Below, one piece after another: positions 16,732 through 24,134 of a stretch of 55,952 bases of DNA; within the stretch, counting starts at the first letter, position 1, and each line of letters opens with the position of its first letter. This DNA is from a virus, in the IMG/VR virus record IMGVR_UViG_3300042987_001910, positions 1 through 55,952 of that record; one strand, written 5' to 3'. Below the pieces are notes generated by a model. It searched no databases, was not told where the DNA came from, and saw only the letters and a program-made list of their open reading frames with translations. Both the position numbers and the translations under genes were made by a program.

Positions 16732-16771
16732 GCGCCGGGATCGAGGGGTTCCGGCGCGACCCATTTCCGGA
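16732..16771 (+). repeat. Hairpin plus intergenic element, copy 3
   Basis: GCGCCGG (16732-16738) pairs with CCGGCGC (16751-16757). The next bases begin GACCCATTTCCGGA (16758-16771), followed by AGATTCACTTCGC. The following gene has the shared CGGAGACAAACC leader. Confidence 0.65.
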
Positions 16772-16817
16772 AGATTCACTTCGCAGCAACAAACCAACCA
16801 ACCAACGGAGACAAACC

Positions 16818-17081
16818 ATGAACGTCCAAGTCAAGTTTGAGAACAATGGGGAGCACTCGCCACACGCCATGCTCATTCGCGTAGCCGTGCGTTTTGCGAA
16901 CACCTTTGACGAATGCGCGGATGCGCGTCTGGACTACCTCGCGGAACTCTTTCGCGAGCTTCTGCCGACGGGGCTTGCGCCGGGGCGGGTGCCCCTGCCC
17001 AACGCGCTGATTTACCGGGGCGGGAACCACGTTGCCGTGTGCAGCGGGAACGACCGCATCGCCCTGATCACCGTCGAGTAG
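16818..17081 (+). CDS. Small accessory protein, unknown function
   Basis: 87 residues (MNVQVKFENNGEHSPHAML...), beta-alpha in appearance, ending RGGNHVAVCSGNDRIALITVE. Shared leader ACGGAGACAAACC directly before ATG. Not recognised. Confidence 0.6.
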   Translation: MNVQVKFENNGEHSPHAMLIRVAVRFANTFDECADARLDYLAELFRELLPTGLAPGRVPLPNALIYRGGNHVAVCSGNDRIALITVE

Positions 17082-17087
17082 GCAAGC

Positions 17088-17121
17088 AGGGGTCGTCGGT
17101 TTCCGGCGACCCCTTTCCGGA
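17088..17121 (+). terminator. Intrinsic terminator plus intergenic element, copy 4
   Basis: An 11-bp stem (17088-17098 with 17103-17113, one G-U pair) on a TTTT loop is followed by TTT. The stem's CGACCCC 3' arm and the T-run are themselves the start of element copy 4 (17108-17121, GACCCCTTTCCGGA), followed by TGATTCAACTCGC. Confidence 0.75.
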
Positions 17122-17167
17122 TGATTCAACTCGCAACAAGACAAACAACCAACCAACGGAGACAAAC

Positions 17168-17509
17168 ATGACAAACGCACAAGCGATCCTTCAGCAGGCG
17201 CAGCAGGCAGGCAACGCGGCATTCGAGGCAGAGGTTCCGCAACCCATGATCGTGACTGGCATGGGACAAACGCACGTCGTGGACGATGGCGTCTGCGGCT
17301 TCGCGTGGGTGAAGATCAAGGGCAACACCGCATTCGGGCGCTACTGCGCGAAGCAGGGCTACGCACGCAGGGCATACGGCGGCGGGCTTGCGTTCTATCC
17401 CGGTCATCTCTCGCAGTCCTACGACCGGAAGATGGCATGGGCTCGGGCGTTTGCTCGGGTACTGGAGTCGCACGGCATCAGCGCCTACGCGACTGGGCAT
17501 CTCGACTGA
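17168..17509 (+). CDS. Accessory protein, unknown function
   Basis: 113 residues. Central part DDGVCGFAWVKIKGNTAFGR and YCAKQGYARRAYGGGLAFYP, then SQSYDRKMAWARAFARVLE and a C-terminal GISAYATGHLD. This looks like a compact alpha/beta fold found in other phages, but I cannot name a function. Shared GGAGACAAAC leader before ATG 17168. Confidence 0.6.
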   Translation: MTNAQAILQQAQQAGNAAFEAEVPQPMIVTGMGQTHVVDDGVCGFAWVKIKGNTAFGRYCAKQGYARRAYGGGLAFYPGHLSQSYDRKMAWARAFARVLESHGISAYATGHLD

Positions 17510-17531
17510 CAACCAACCAACGGAGACAAGC

Positions 17532-17729
17532 ATGGACAAGCAGAACGACAAGCACGAAATCACCGCCTTTAACCGCGTCATCGACCGCCTCACCAAGCGC
17601 GAACGTGAGCTTGAGCAGGCGCTTGAGGTCGCCCTCGATTACATCGAGGAGTTGATGGGCAGCGACTTCGATGACGAGAGCGAGACCGTAAAGTTTTTGA
17701 AGGCGGCTCTCCATCGGAAGCGCAAGTAG
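17532..17729 (+). CDS. Small coiled-coil protein
   Basis: 65 residues; highly charged helix with heptad-like spacing (RVIDRLTKRERELEQALEVAL). The leader is CGGAGACAAGC. It starts 22 bp after the previous stop. Function unknown. Confidence 0.55.
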   Translation: MDKQNDKHEITAFNRVIDRLTKRERELEQALEVALDYIEELMGSDFDDESETVKFLKAALHRKRK

Positions 17730-17736
17730 GCAGGCA

Positions 17737-17771
17737 GGGGTCGGGTCGTTGCGGCTCGACCCCTTTCCGGA
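17737..17771 (+). terminator. Intrinsic terminator plus intergenic element, copy 5
   Basis: GGGGTCG...CGACCCC forms a long stem (17737-17763, about 12 bp with one mismatch and one G-U pair) followed by TTT. It merges into GACCCCTTTCCGGA (17758-17771), then TCATTCAACTGGC. Confidence 0.75.
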
Positions 17772-17808
17772 TCATTCAACTGGCAGCAACCAACAAACGG
17801 AGACAAAC

Positions 17809-18030
17809 ATGGACAAGCAGGTCATCAAGATCTACTACCGTTGGCACAACGACCCGACGACCGAGTGGGAGGGCACCGGGATCATCGCCGAGTACGACGA
17901 GGGCGCAGACCCCGACGACGGCGTGCTCTACCGCTTCGAGCCGGGAGAGCAGATCACCGGCGACAAGGGCGAGTTCACCGTCACCGCATGGGAACCCGCC
18001 CTCTTCGAGCACTACCCCTACGCAGACTAA
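17809..18030 (+). CDS. Small acidic accessory protein
   Basis: 73 residues, acidic, beta-rich (VIKIYYRWHNDPTTEWEGTG, DGVLYRFEPGEQITG). Shared leader CGGAGACAAAC. Not recognised; resembles small phage proteins of unknown function. Confidence 0.6.
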   Translation: MDKQVIKIYYRWHNDPTTEWEGTGIIAEYDEGADPDDGVLYRFEPGEQITGDKGEFTVTAWEPALFEHYPYAD

Positions 18031-18051
18031 CCCGACAAACGGAGACAAACC

Positions 18052-18210
18052 ATGAAAGCGAAAGACCTCATCGCCGCGCTGCAAAACGTCTCGCCTGACT
18101 GCGATGTTTCGGTTTGGGTCAATGGCAATCGGCATTGGGCGGTTGGCACCGACGATTCATTCGTCGAGAGCGAAAACTTTTTCGAGATCAACATCAACAT
18201 TGGAGACTGA
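18052..18210 (+). CDS. Small acidic accessory protein
   Basis: 52 residues (MKAKDLIAALQNVSPDCDVSVW...). The opening resembles a small phage family in which an N-terminal helix plus PDxxV strand is conserved. Shared leader CGGAGACAAACC; stop two bases before the next start. Confidence 0.55.
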   Translation: MKAKDLIAALQNVSPDCDVSVWVNGNRHWAVGTDDSFVESENFFEININIGD

Positions 18211-18212
18211 CC

Positions 18213-18770
18213 ATGAAATTCCGCACTGAAATGCTTGCAGGCAAGGCGCTCGACTGGGCAGTCGCGAAGTGCGACGGGCAGCCCGTGTACTGGCACGCCA
18301 AGGACGAGGCGCTCTACATGGGGTTCGGCACGGGCGACAACGCCTACGCCCCCTCTACGGACTGGGCGCAAGGCGGGTCGATCATCGAGCAGAACTGGAT
18401 CAACGTATCCAACGAACACGATGCGTGGGTAGCGGAGATTGCGGACGACGCGCCTGATGGGTACATCTCGGCTACTGGCTACACGCCACTCGTCGCAGCC
18501 ATGCGCTGCTATGTCAAGTCGCGACTGGGTGACAAGGTCAGCGTGCCAGACGAGATCGTGAGTGGTCCGCTCATGCGCCTCGCCGTGGCGCTGAAGGACT
18601 GCGAGCCGGCAGGCGCGACAGTCACCAAGCAAATGGCGGGCGACATAGCTGTGCTGCTAGAGCAGCTGCTCGACTACGCCGAGAGCGCGACCTTGGAGGA
18701 GGACGAGGAGCCGCAGTTCTTCAGGGACGCTCGGGAATACATTGCCGTGCTTGAGAAGGCGGCGAGTTAG
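18213..18770 (+). CDS. DUF2591-like phage protein
   Basis: 185 residues. The N-terminal ~125 residues match the DUF2591 / NinX-like pattern: an initial LAGKALDWAVAKCDG helix, STDWAQGGSIIEQNWI, and a later AAMRCYVKSRLGDKVSVPDE. The C-terminal ~60 residues are a separate helical, acidic tail. Molecular function of this family is not established. GGAGACTGACC precedes ATG 18213. Confidence 0.7.
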   Translation: MKFRTEMLAGKALDWAVAKCDGQPVYWHAKDEALYMGFGTGDNAYAPSTDWAQGGSIIEQNWINVSNEHDAWVAEIADDAPDGYISATGYTPLVAAMRCYVKSRLGDKVSVPDEIVSGPLMRLAVALKDCEPAGATVTKQMAGDIAVLLEQLLDYAESATLEEDEEPQFFRDAREYIAVLEKAAS

Positions 18771-18772
18771 CC

Positions 18773-18786
18773 GACCCATTTCCGGA
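18773..18786 (+). repeat. Intergenic element GACCC[A/C]TTTCCGGA, copy 6
   Basis: Last copy, three bases after the stop of the DUF2591-like gene. Downstream similarity (ATAGTTGAAGCAGC) is weaker than in copies 2-5. Two intrinsic terminators follow. Confidence 0.65.
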
Positions 18787-18806
18787 TAGTTGAAGCAGCA
18801 CAACGA

Positions 18807-18833
18807 GCCCCGCCAGTCGGGGCTTTTGTTTTT
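18807..18833 (+). terminator. Intrinsic terminator
   Basis: GCCCCG (18807-18812), loop CCAGT, CGGGGC (18818-18823), then TTTTGTTTTT. A standard rho-independent terminator that closes the small-gene block. Confidence 0.85.
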
Positions 18834-18844
18834 CCCCAACCCTC

Positions 18845-18867
18845 GCCCCTCACGGGGCATTTTTTTT
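18845..18867 (+). terminator. Second intrinsic terminator, U-tract abutting the AAA ATPase ribosome-binding site
   Basis: GCCCC-TCAC-GGGGC (18845-18858) and a run of eight T, followed at once by GGAG (18868-18871) and the ATG at 18878. With the terminator just upstream this is a double barrier before the MoxR-like operon, leaving no space for a downstream promoter. Confidence 0.8.
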
Positions 18868-18877
18868 GGAGCCTCAC

Positions 18878-20074
18878 ATGAACGAGCAAGTCCTTTCCCG
18901 TTTGTCCGGTCTTCGTCACAAGCAAGTCCTCGACGTGCTGCGCCGCCTCGGTGGCGGCACCGTCGGTTTCAACTACGCGAAGTTCAACAAGGACGAGCTG
19001 TGCCAGTTCGCCGCCGAGCAGTACAACGCGGACGAGGTGAGCAGCGCCATCCTCGACGCTCTCTCCAAGGGCAACGCCAAGCCTGCCAAGCCGACGATGC
19101 AGGTGCTGCAAGCGAACACCGCGCCCGAGGTCAGCAACGTGGTTGCGCTCCCGGTCAAGGTTGACTACTCGCACATTCGCCCGGTGCGTAAGGCGATGGC
19201 GTCGGAGGTGTTCGGCGTCACGATGGAGAGTGATATCGAGGTCGAGGTGTGGAACGACCCCGACGCGCCCGACGTTGACCCGCTGTGGGTGTGGGACGCG
19301 CGGCTCCTGCACCGCGTGCTGACTGCCATGCAGCGCGGCGCTCCCGTGTGGTGCAACGGCGAGAAGGGTACGGGCAAGACGCAGTTCGCCCAACAGATGG
19401 CGGCTCGTCTCGGCAGGCATTGCTCTGTGATCCAGTTCGACCGCTACACCGAGCGCCACGAGATCATCGGCTCTCGCGGGATGCAGTCGGCGTCCACCGT
19501 GTGGGAGGACGGCGCTCTCGCCAAGGCTTGCCGCCGGCCGGGCTGCATCATCCTGCTCGATGAGATCACGCTCGGGCAGCCGGGGTTGATCGCCATCCTG
19601 AACACGGTGCTCGACCGTGCGTCGAAGGGGTTCCGCATTGCGGAGACGGGCGAGTTCGTGGTCAAGGCGCAGGGCGTGTCGTTCCTCGCTGCGGACAACA
19701 CCTGCGGTACGGGCGACCCGACGGGACGGTACATCGGAACGAACGAGTTCAACCAAGCCACGCTCGACCGCTTCTCCCGGTTCGTGACGTTCACGTTCCT
19801 GCCGCCGGAGGTCGAGACGCAGGTGATCACCTCGAAGACGGGCGCTGACGATGCTCTCGCCAAGCGCATCGTGGACTTGCTTGCCGTGTGCCGCGGCAAG
19901 GTGAACGAAGGCGAACTGGTTGACCCGCCCTCGCTGCGGCAGGCAATTGCCTTCGCCGAGGCGGTGCTCGACAACATCCCGGCAGATGAAGCGTTCGAGA
20001 TGACGGTCGCCTCGAAGACCGTCGCCGAGTGCCGGGAGCAGCTGCGTCAGCTGTTCATCGCAACGTGGGTCTGA
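18878..20074 (+). CDS. MoxR/CobS-like AAA+ ATPase
   Basis: 398 residues from ATG 18878. Residues 1-70 form a helical N-terminal domain. The AAA+ core has Walker A GEKGTGKT at 161-168, FDRYTERHEIIGSRG, Walker B IILLDEI at 224-230, a sensor-type FLAADNTCGTGD near 269-280, and candidate arginine-finger residues in ATLDRFSRFVTF (294-305). The arrangement is that of cobaltochelatase CobS and MoxR ATPases, which remodel partner proteins through a VWA-domain subunit. Such partners follow immediately (20102 and 21326). Phages carrying CobS/CobT-like pairs generally lack cobalamin genes, as here, so cobalt chelation is unlikely. The substrate is unknown. Confidence 0.85.
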   Translation: MNEQVLSRLSGLRHKQVLDVLRRLGGGTVGFNYAKFNKDELCQFAAEQYNADEVSSAILDALSKGNAKPAKPTMQVLQANTAPEVSNVVALPVKVDYSHIRPVRKAMASEVFGVTMESDIEVEVWNDPDAPDVDPLWVWDARLLHRVLTAMQRGAPVWCNGEKGTGKTQFAQQMAARLGRHCSVIQFDRYTERHEIIGSRGMQSASTVWEDGALAKACRRPGCIILLDEITLGQPGLIAILNTVLDRASKGFRIAETGEFVVKAQGVSFLAADNTCGTGDPTGRYIGTNEFNQATLDRFSRFVTFTFLPPEVETQVITSKTGADDALAKRIVDLLAVCRGKVNEGELVDPPSLRQAIAFAEAVLDNIPADEAFEMTVASKTVAECREQLRQLFIATWV

Positions 20075-20101
20075 CAAACAACCGACAAAGGGAGACAAAC
20101 C

Positions 20102-21316
20102 ATGCGCACCATCAACCTCAACTCGTACGCCTCACCGTTCATCCATCCCCGTGTGTCGGGGGCGGAGATCATGTCTGCCTGCACGCTGACTGCGCAACGC
20201 CTACCCCGTACTGACGCTGCGCAGAAGGTGTTCGCCGTCACCATGCGGGAGATCAAGGTGACGTTCAACGGCAGCACGGCGTTCGCCTCGTATGACCGTG
20301 GCTCTACCGACAGCCTGCCGGGTGCGGTGCCGTACATCAACTCCGGGCGCATCAACCTGCCGTACGTTGACCCCGACGTGCGGCTCTCGCGCAAGACGGC
20401 GAACCAGTGGGTCGGCTACATCGCCCATGAATTGCTGCACATGATGTTCACCAACGACTCGACATGGAAGCGGACTGCGCACGCCAACTGGTTCAAGGGG
20501 CGGCTGCTCAACGGACTGGAGGATGCGCGCATCGAGGAGTGCGGCAGGCACTTCGGCTTTGCACCGGGCGCTAACTTCTGCATCCACGCTCTCGTTCGCG
20601 ACATGATCGAACGCGCCGCTGATGCGGACGATTCGGTGATCTACGCGACTCGCAACTTCCCGTGGATTCTCGCCATCGGGTTGCGCGGCTACGGCGTTGG
20701 CGAGGAGGCGATCATCAAGAACCTCCCGCCCGAGCTTGCCAAGATCTACAAGGCGGCGGCCAAGGCGTATGCCAAGGCACTCGCCAAGCCCGAGTTCTTC
20801 GACCAGTTCAAGGGCACGACCCTCATGGTGCGCATCGCAACGATGGTCTACAAGAAGCTGAAGCAGCTGCACGACGAGCAAGAGAAGGACGATCCGCGTC
20901 GGCCGCCGGAAGATGAAGAGGGCAGCGAGGAGGGAGATCAGCCAACCGACGAGCCGGGCGAAGAGGAAGGCGAAGACAAGGGCGAGGGCGAGGGCAAGGA
21001 GGAGGAAGGCGACGGCGAGGAGTCAGGCGAAGAGCCGGGCGAAGACGGCACCGACGGCGACGAGAAGGGCGAGGACAAGGGAGAAGGCGAAGGCGAGGGA
21101 GAGGGAGAAGGCGAGGGCAAGGGCGAAGAGCACGGCGACAAGCCGGGCAAGGGCTACACCAAGGACGGCGGCGACGGTCGCGAACCGTTCGAGGATCCCG
21201 ACGAGATCGAGGACACCAAGGACACACTCGACGTGGAGCCAACGCCCACCATCGGCAGCTGCGAGTCGGCTCTCGCTGCGGCACAGGACTATTCGATCTA
21301 CGTCATTCAACGCTAG
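20102..21316 (+). CDS. HExxH metallopeptidase-like protein with long acidic linker (CobT-related N-part)
   Basis: 404 residues. HELLH at 109-113 and, about 27 residues on, GLEDARIEE give the zinc pattern of the VWA-linked predicted metallopeptidase family (HExxH plus a downstream ED). Residues ~265-370 are low-complexity Glu/Gly/Asp/Lys (GEGEGEGEGEGKGEE), like the acidic linker that joins the two halves of CobT. The final ~35 residues lead into the VWA gene. The stop codon TAG overlaps the next gene's TAGGAGA Shine-Dalgarno. In CobT-type proteins both parts are one chain; here they are two genes. Peptidase activity is inferred, not shown. Confidence 0.75.
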   Translation: MRTINLNSYASPFIHPRVSGAEIMSACTLTAQRLPRTDAAQKVFAVTMREIKVTFNGSTAFASYDRGSTDSLPGAVPYINSGRINLPYVDPDVRLSRKTANQWVGYIAHELLHMMFTNDSTWKRTAHANWFKGRLLNGLEDARIEECGRHFGFAPGANFCIHALVRDMIERAADADDSVIYATRNFPWILAIGLRGYGVGEEAIIKNLPPELAKIYKAAAKAYAKALAKPEFFDQFKGTTLMVRIATMVYKKLKQLHDEQEKDDPRRPPEDEEGSEEGDQPTDEPGEEEGEDKGEGEGKEEEGDGEESGEEPGEDGTDGDEKGEDKGEGEGEGEGEGEGKGEEHGDKPGKGYTKDGGDGREPFEDPDEIEDTKDTLDVEPTPTIGSCESALAAAQDYSIYVIQR

Positions 21317-21325
21317 GAGACAAAC

Positions 21326-22186
21326 ATGAGACACGCACTCATCGACAGCCTGTCTGTCGGCAAGGCACGCTATACCCTGCGCAAGCTGCTCTCGCGCACC
21401 GACCGCAGCGAATACCTGCGCGGCCTGCGCGCCGGGCGACTGACGCAGCAGTACCTGCCCCGTGCGGTAGCGGGCGAGACCAACGTGTTCCAACGCAGGC
21501 TGGAGAAGGACGGCGTGAACACATACGTTTCCGTCGCCATCGACTCCAGTAGTTCGATGGGGTATTACGAGAGAGACAAGGCGGCGCAACGCCTCGCCTG
21601 CACGCTGTCCGCTGCGCTGTCCGGCTGCGTCGGCGTCAAGCATGACGTGCTCGGCTGGACGAGCGGCCGGCTGCACTTAGCCACTCATAGCCAGTTCCGC
21701 GCGAAGCGGGTCAAGGAGATCAATGACGGCAAGGATGATCACCGCACCGTGATTGGCGAGAACCGCGGTGACCCGTCGCGTGGCCTTGGTGACTCGACCC
21801 TGACGTACCTGAAGACCGACAGACAAACGACTGGTCACTTGTGCTCCGTGTTCGCCGAGAACCCGCACATCCTTGCCTGTGGCGCAACGCCCGCGTTCGC
21901 TTCACTCGCGGCGACGGTGCGTCAGGTGCGGAGCAAGCGTTCGTTCGAGCGCAAGGTGATCATGTTCCTCACCGACGGCGCGGTGAATGACGGCGGCGAG
22001 CGCCGCCTCATGCACCGCCTTTGCGAGGAGGTGCTGCGTGACGGGATCATCGTGATCGGCGTGGGCGTGCAGGCGAATGCGGCTGGCTGCTTCCCGCCTG
22101 ACAGCTACCTCACGGTGATGGATCCCGCCGACCTCGGCGGCAAGGCAATGACCAAACTGGTCGAGAGGATTGCCAAGGCTGCATAA
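21326..22186 (+). CDS. VWA-domain protein (CobT C-terminal-like)
   Basis: 286 residues. A von Willebrand A domain with metal-ion-dependent adhesion site: DSSSS (Asp73, Ser75, Ser77) after a VSVAI strand, the Thr in CGATPAFASL, and the Asp in IMFLTDGAV. The C-terminal IIVIGVGVQANAAGCF completes the Rossmann-like sheet. VWA subunits dock on MoxR/CobS ATPases, so this is the third part of the trio begun at 18878. It starts ten bases after the previous stop with a GGAGACAAAC leader. Its last codons form part of a 9-bp hairpin. Confidence 0.85.
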   Translation: MRHALIDSLSVGKARYTLRKLLSRTDRSEYLRGLRAGRLTQQYLPRAVAGETNVFQRRLEKDGVNTYVSVAIDSSSSMGYYERDKAAQRLACTLSAALSGCVGVKHDVLGWTSGRLHLATHSQFRAKRVKEINDGKDDHRTVIGENRGDPSRGLGDSTLTYLKTDRQTTGHLCSVFAENPHILACGATPAFASLAATVRQVRSKRSFERKVIMFLTDGAVNDGGERRLMHRLCEEVLRDGIIVIGVGVQANAAGCFPPDSYLTVMDPADLGGKAMTKLVERIAKAA

Positions 22187-22194
22187 GCCTTGGC
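22172..22194 (+). terminator. Hairpin at the end of the VWA gene
   Basis: GCCAAGGCT (22172-22180) pairs perfectly with AGCCTTGGC (22186-22194) around GCATA and spans the stop codon. No real U-run follows, so it is a weak terminator or stability element. Confidence 0.45.
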
Positions 22195-22313
22195 TGTTCC
22201 TCCATAAGTCGCGCTGATGCGCGCATCAAAACATTCCATTGGTGCGCGGCCGTATGATTTCACTATGATTCGTTCGTTGGCGCGTTGCCAACACACTCAA
22301 AGGGAGAAGAAAC
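22195..22313 (+). other. Short intergenic region with possible -10 boxes
   Basis: About 120 bp without a gene. TATGAT occurs twice (around 22252 and 22263), one preceded by CAC as a possible extended -10, but no good -35 at proper distance. AAGGGAG lies before the ATG at 22314. A promoter for the three small downstream genes is possible. Confidence 0.3.
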
Positions 22314-22460
22314 ATGATTCGCCAGTACTCAGTCGGCCTCAAGAAAGAGCACAACGACCTCCTCATCAAGGCGCAGAAGAAGATTTCGGAAGAGATGGGG
22401 TTCGAGGTGGCGCGCGCTCAAGCCGTCGCAATCCTCGCGTCTCGCTACATCAAGGGCTAG
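22314..22460 (+). CDS. Small ribbon-helix-helix-like protein
   Basis: 48 residues (MIRQYSVGLKKEHNDLLIKA...). A short N-terminal strand then two helices ending RAQAVAILASRYI fits the ribbon-helix-helix layout of Arc/MetJ-type DNA-binding proteins. Good Shine-Dalgarno AAGGGAG. It could be a small regulator. The fold call is by eye and tentative. Confidence 0.5.
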   Translation: MIRQYSVGLKKEHNDLLIKAQKKISEEMGFEVARAQAVAILASRYIKG

Positions 22461-22462
22461 GC

Positions 22463-22555
22463 GTGAGCAACCTCGGCGACACGATCATCGGATGGCTCGG
22501 AGCCCTCGGCTCCGCCGCCATCATGGTCGAGTACCTCGTACGGGTGGCGCTGTGA
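22463..22555 (+). CDS. Very small membrane peptide
   Basis: 30 residues from GTG 22463: one hydrophobic stretch (IIGWLGALGSAAIMVEYLV). It starts two bases after the previous stop and its TGA overlaps the next GTG (GTGA). Function unknown; too short for certainty. Confidence 0.4.
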   Translation: MSNLGDTIIGWLGALGSAAIMVEYLVRVAL

Positions 22556-22710
22556 AGAAGGAGCCGCAGCGCCGCGTCTCTATCCCTCGACCTTGGGTTC
22601 CGTCATGGGCGCACTATGGCGTGCAGGGTTTGATGGAGTTCGGCGAACGGCAACGAGACCGGCTGAAGAAAGCCGGCAAGCAGCGCCGGGTTGTTGTGAC
22701 TATGATCTGA
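22552..22710 (+). CDS. Small basic protein
   Basis: 52 residues from GTG 22552 (VKKEPQRRVSIPRPWVPSWAHYG...). Basic, with an Arg/Lys-rich second half. Translation is coupled to the membrane peptide through GTGA. It overlaps the converging gene on the other strand by 11 bp. Function unknown. Confidence 0.5.
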   Translation: MKKEPQRRVSIPRPWVPSWAHYGVQGLMEFGERQRDRLKKAGKQRRVVVTMI

Positions 22711-23167
22711 AGTGCTCGACCCACAGGTCTGACAGCGCATCAATGGCGCGGAAGTGGATGGGGAGATAGCGGTGCTCCATCTGCTTCCGCGCTTTCACTA
22801 TCTGCCGGTAACTCAGCGAGTGCCTCTTCGCCATCGTGCGCACCGCAGGCCGGCGCGCGACGATGTTGCATAGCACGTCCCGCTGCAACTCCTTCCCCTC
22901 ACCTCCCGTCAGTATCACCGCAAGCTCGCTGATCGCGAGATGCCGCAGCCGCCCGGTTGCAAACGAGGCGTACATCGCCAGTCGTTGGTCTGTCGGCAGT
23001 TCGTCCAGTTGCCGGATGAGCATCGCCGCCTGCGCGTGCGCATCGTAGATGGTCATGCCGTTCGGGTCAGTGCTGCGCGACTCGAAGAAGTTCACCGACG
23101 CGAGGTGAACCTTGGCGCTCATGCTAAACGCCCACCGCAGGGCGTGCTCCGGACCCTTGAACTTCAT
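22700..23167 (-). CDS. Helical protein with C-terminal helix-turn-helix-like segment, last gene of the replication operon
   Basis: 155 residues. The C-terminal half, VRTMAKRHSLSYRQIVKARKQMEHRY, resembles a helix-turn-helix. The N-terminal half is helical (HAQAAMLIRQLDELPTDQRLAMYASFATG). Phage proteins of this size and position sometimes act as late regulators, but there is no specific match. It is coupled to the nuclease gene upstream (stop/start overlap at 23167). Confidence 0.45.
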   Translation of the reverse strand: MKFKGPEHALRWAFSMSAKVHLASVNFFESRSTDPNGMTIYDAHAQAAMLIRQLDELPTDQRLAMYASFATGRLRHLAISELAVILTGGEGKELQRDVLCNIVARRPAVRTMAKRHSLSYRQIVKARKQMEHRYLPIHFRAIDALSDLWVEHFRS

Positions 23168-23481
23168 CAGAATTCAAACTCCTTGAGTTCCCACCTGTTT
23201 GTTTGTTTGTTCTTCTTCCACCCGTGGACGATGACGCGCCACTCAAGCTTCAGCAGGAGCGGGAGAATGTCCGCCTCGCTGATCTTGTTGATGCGCGCCT
23301 TCATGTTCGACGCGCTTGTCGTCTGCACCGCCACCACTTCGGTCTCGCTCAGAGCGAGAACGTCGATGATGGTGAACAGGTCTTGTCGGATGCGGGCGTG
23401 CGGATTCCAACGCTCGACCACCTCGGCTCGGTAGCCGCTGTCCCGCAGATGCTTGAGCGTGCGCTGCGTCGGGCTACTCAT
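23167..23481 (-). CDS. PD-(D/E)XK nuclease-like protein
   Basis: 104 residues from ATG 23481. It opens SSPTQRTLKHLRDSGYRAEVVE, then NPHARIRQDLFTIIDVLALSE and VVAVQTTSASNMKARI. The spacing of Asp (QDLF), the following IDVLAL strand and the (E/Q)-x-T-S strand fits a compact PD-(D/E)XK fold as in phage resolvase-like or VRR-type nucleases. The lysine of the last motif is replaced by Thr in VQTTS, as seen in part of this phage family. A role in replication or recombination intermediates fits the operon. Confidence 0.6.
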   Translation of the reverse strand: MSSPTQRTLKHLRDSGYRAEVVERWNPHARIRQDLFTIIDVLALSETEVVAVQTTSASNMKARINKISEADILPLLLKLEWRVIVHGWKKNKQTNRWELKEFEF

Positions 23482-23485
23482 CCCT

Positions 23486-24124
23486 CTACGCAACCTTCTT
23501 CGCAGCAGCCCACTGGCGTATCGCCTCTGCGCTGCAACCAAACCTTGCAGCCACTACCTCCAATGCCTCACGGCGATTCTTATAGCTCGGCAGCAATTCA
23601 TGGAACATGGCGACGGCTTCCGACCGGTCAGCGTCGGTGAACTTGGGGTAGGTCTTCCTCTTCCTCTCAGCCCCGTCGGGCAGCTCAACCAAGATTGGCT
23701 TTTGATTGCCGGCAATAGCCTTGCGAATGGCTGGGCCTGCGCTGTTGTACGCGGCTTGCCGCTGCGGATCGCCGAGCGTGGAGTACTCGACGTACCTGTC
23801 GCGCGCCTGCCTGCTTGGCGGGGAGACGATGTTGCCGCGACGGCCGGTGATCGCCGACATCCACTCAACCCACCGCCGCCCGCTCACGCCGACCATCTCG
23901 CCGTGCTCGATGACGAATACCGTCTCCGGGTATTTGCACCTGCCCTCGCTGACCATCTTGTCCCGGTACTCGGGAGTGCAGTCGCGGCAGTAGTCAACCG
24001 TCGACCAACGCTGCGACAGTACCCAAAGCCACTGATACACGCCCCATTCTTCGGCGTTTGGGAAGCAGTCCGGCTTGGCGGCTGACTCAAAGTTTTGTTC
24101 GTTTGTTTGTTTTTGTTCTGTCAT
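23486..24124 (-). CDS. Unknown protein with C-terminal HTH-like region
   Basis: 212 residues. Middle part contains CRDCTPEYRDKMVSEGRC-KYP with four cysteines, and RRWVEWMSAITGRRGNIVSP. The last ~30 residues (REALEVVAARFGCSAEAIRQW) look like a helix-turn-helix. Ends four bases before the nuclease start. A DNA-linked role is inferred from this and from the operon only. Confidence 0.5.
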   Translation of the reverse strand: MTEQKQTNEQNFESAAKPDCFPNAEEWGVYQWLWVLSQRWSTVDYCRDCTPEYRDKMVSEGRCKYPETVFVIEHGEMVGVSGRRWVEWMSAITGRRGNIVSPPSRQARDRYVEYSTLGDPQRQAAYNSAGPAIRKAIAGNQKPILVELPDGAERKRKTYPKFTDADRSEAVAMFHELLPSYKNRREALEVVAARFGCSAEAIRQWAAAKKVA

Positions 24125-24134
24125 TGCCGGCTGT

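Noticed and set aside
18767-20098. A 443-codon minus-strand open frame opposite the AAA ATPase
   Set aside because: The plus strand shows Walker A, Walker B and a ribosome-binding site; the minus frame shows only compositional bias.
20913-21329. Alternative-frame proteins in the acidic linker (Arg/Ala-rich or Ser/Pro-rich)
   Set aside because: They arise from the low-complexity GAG/GGC codons of the acidic linker.
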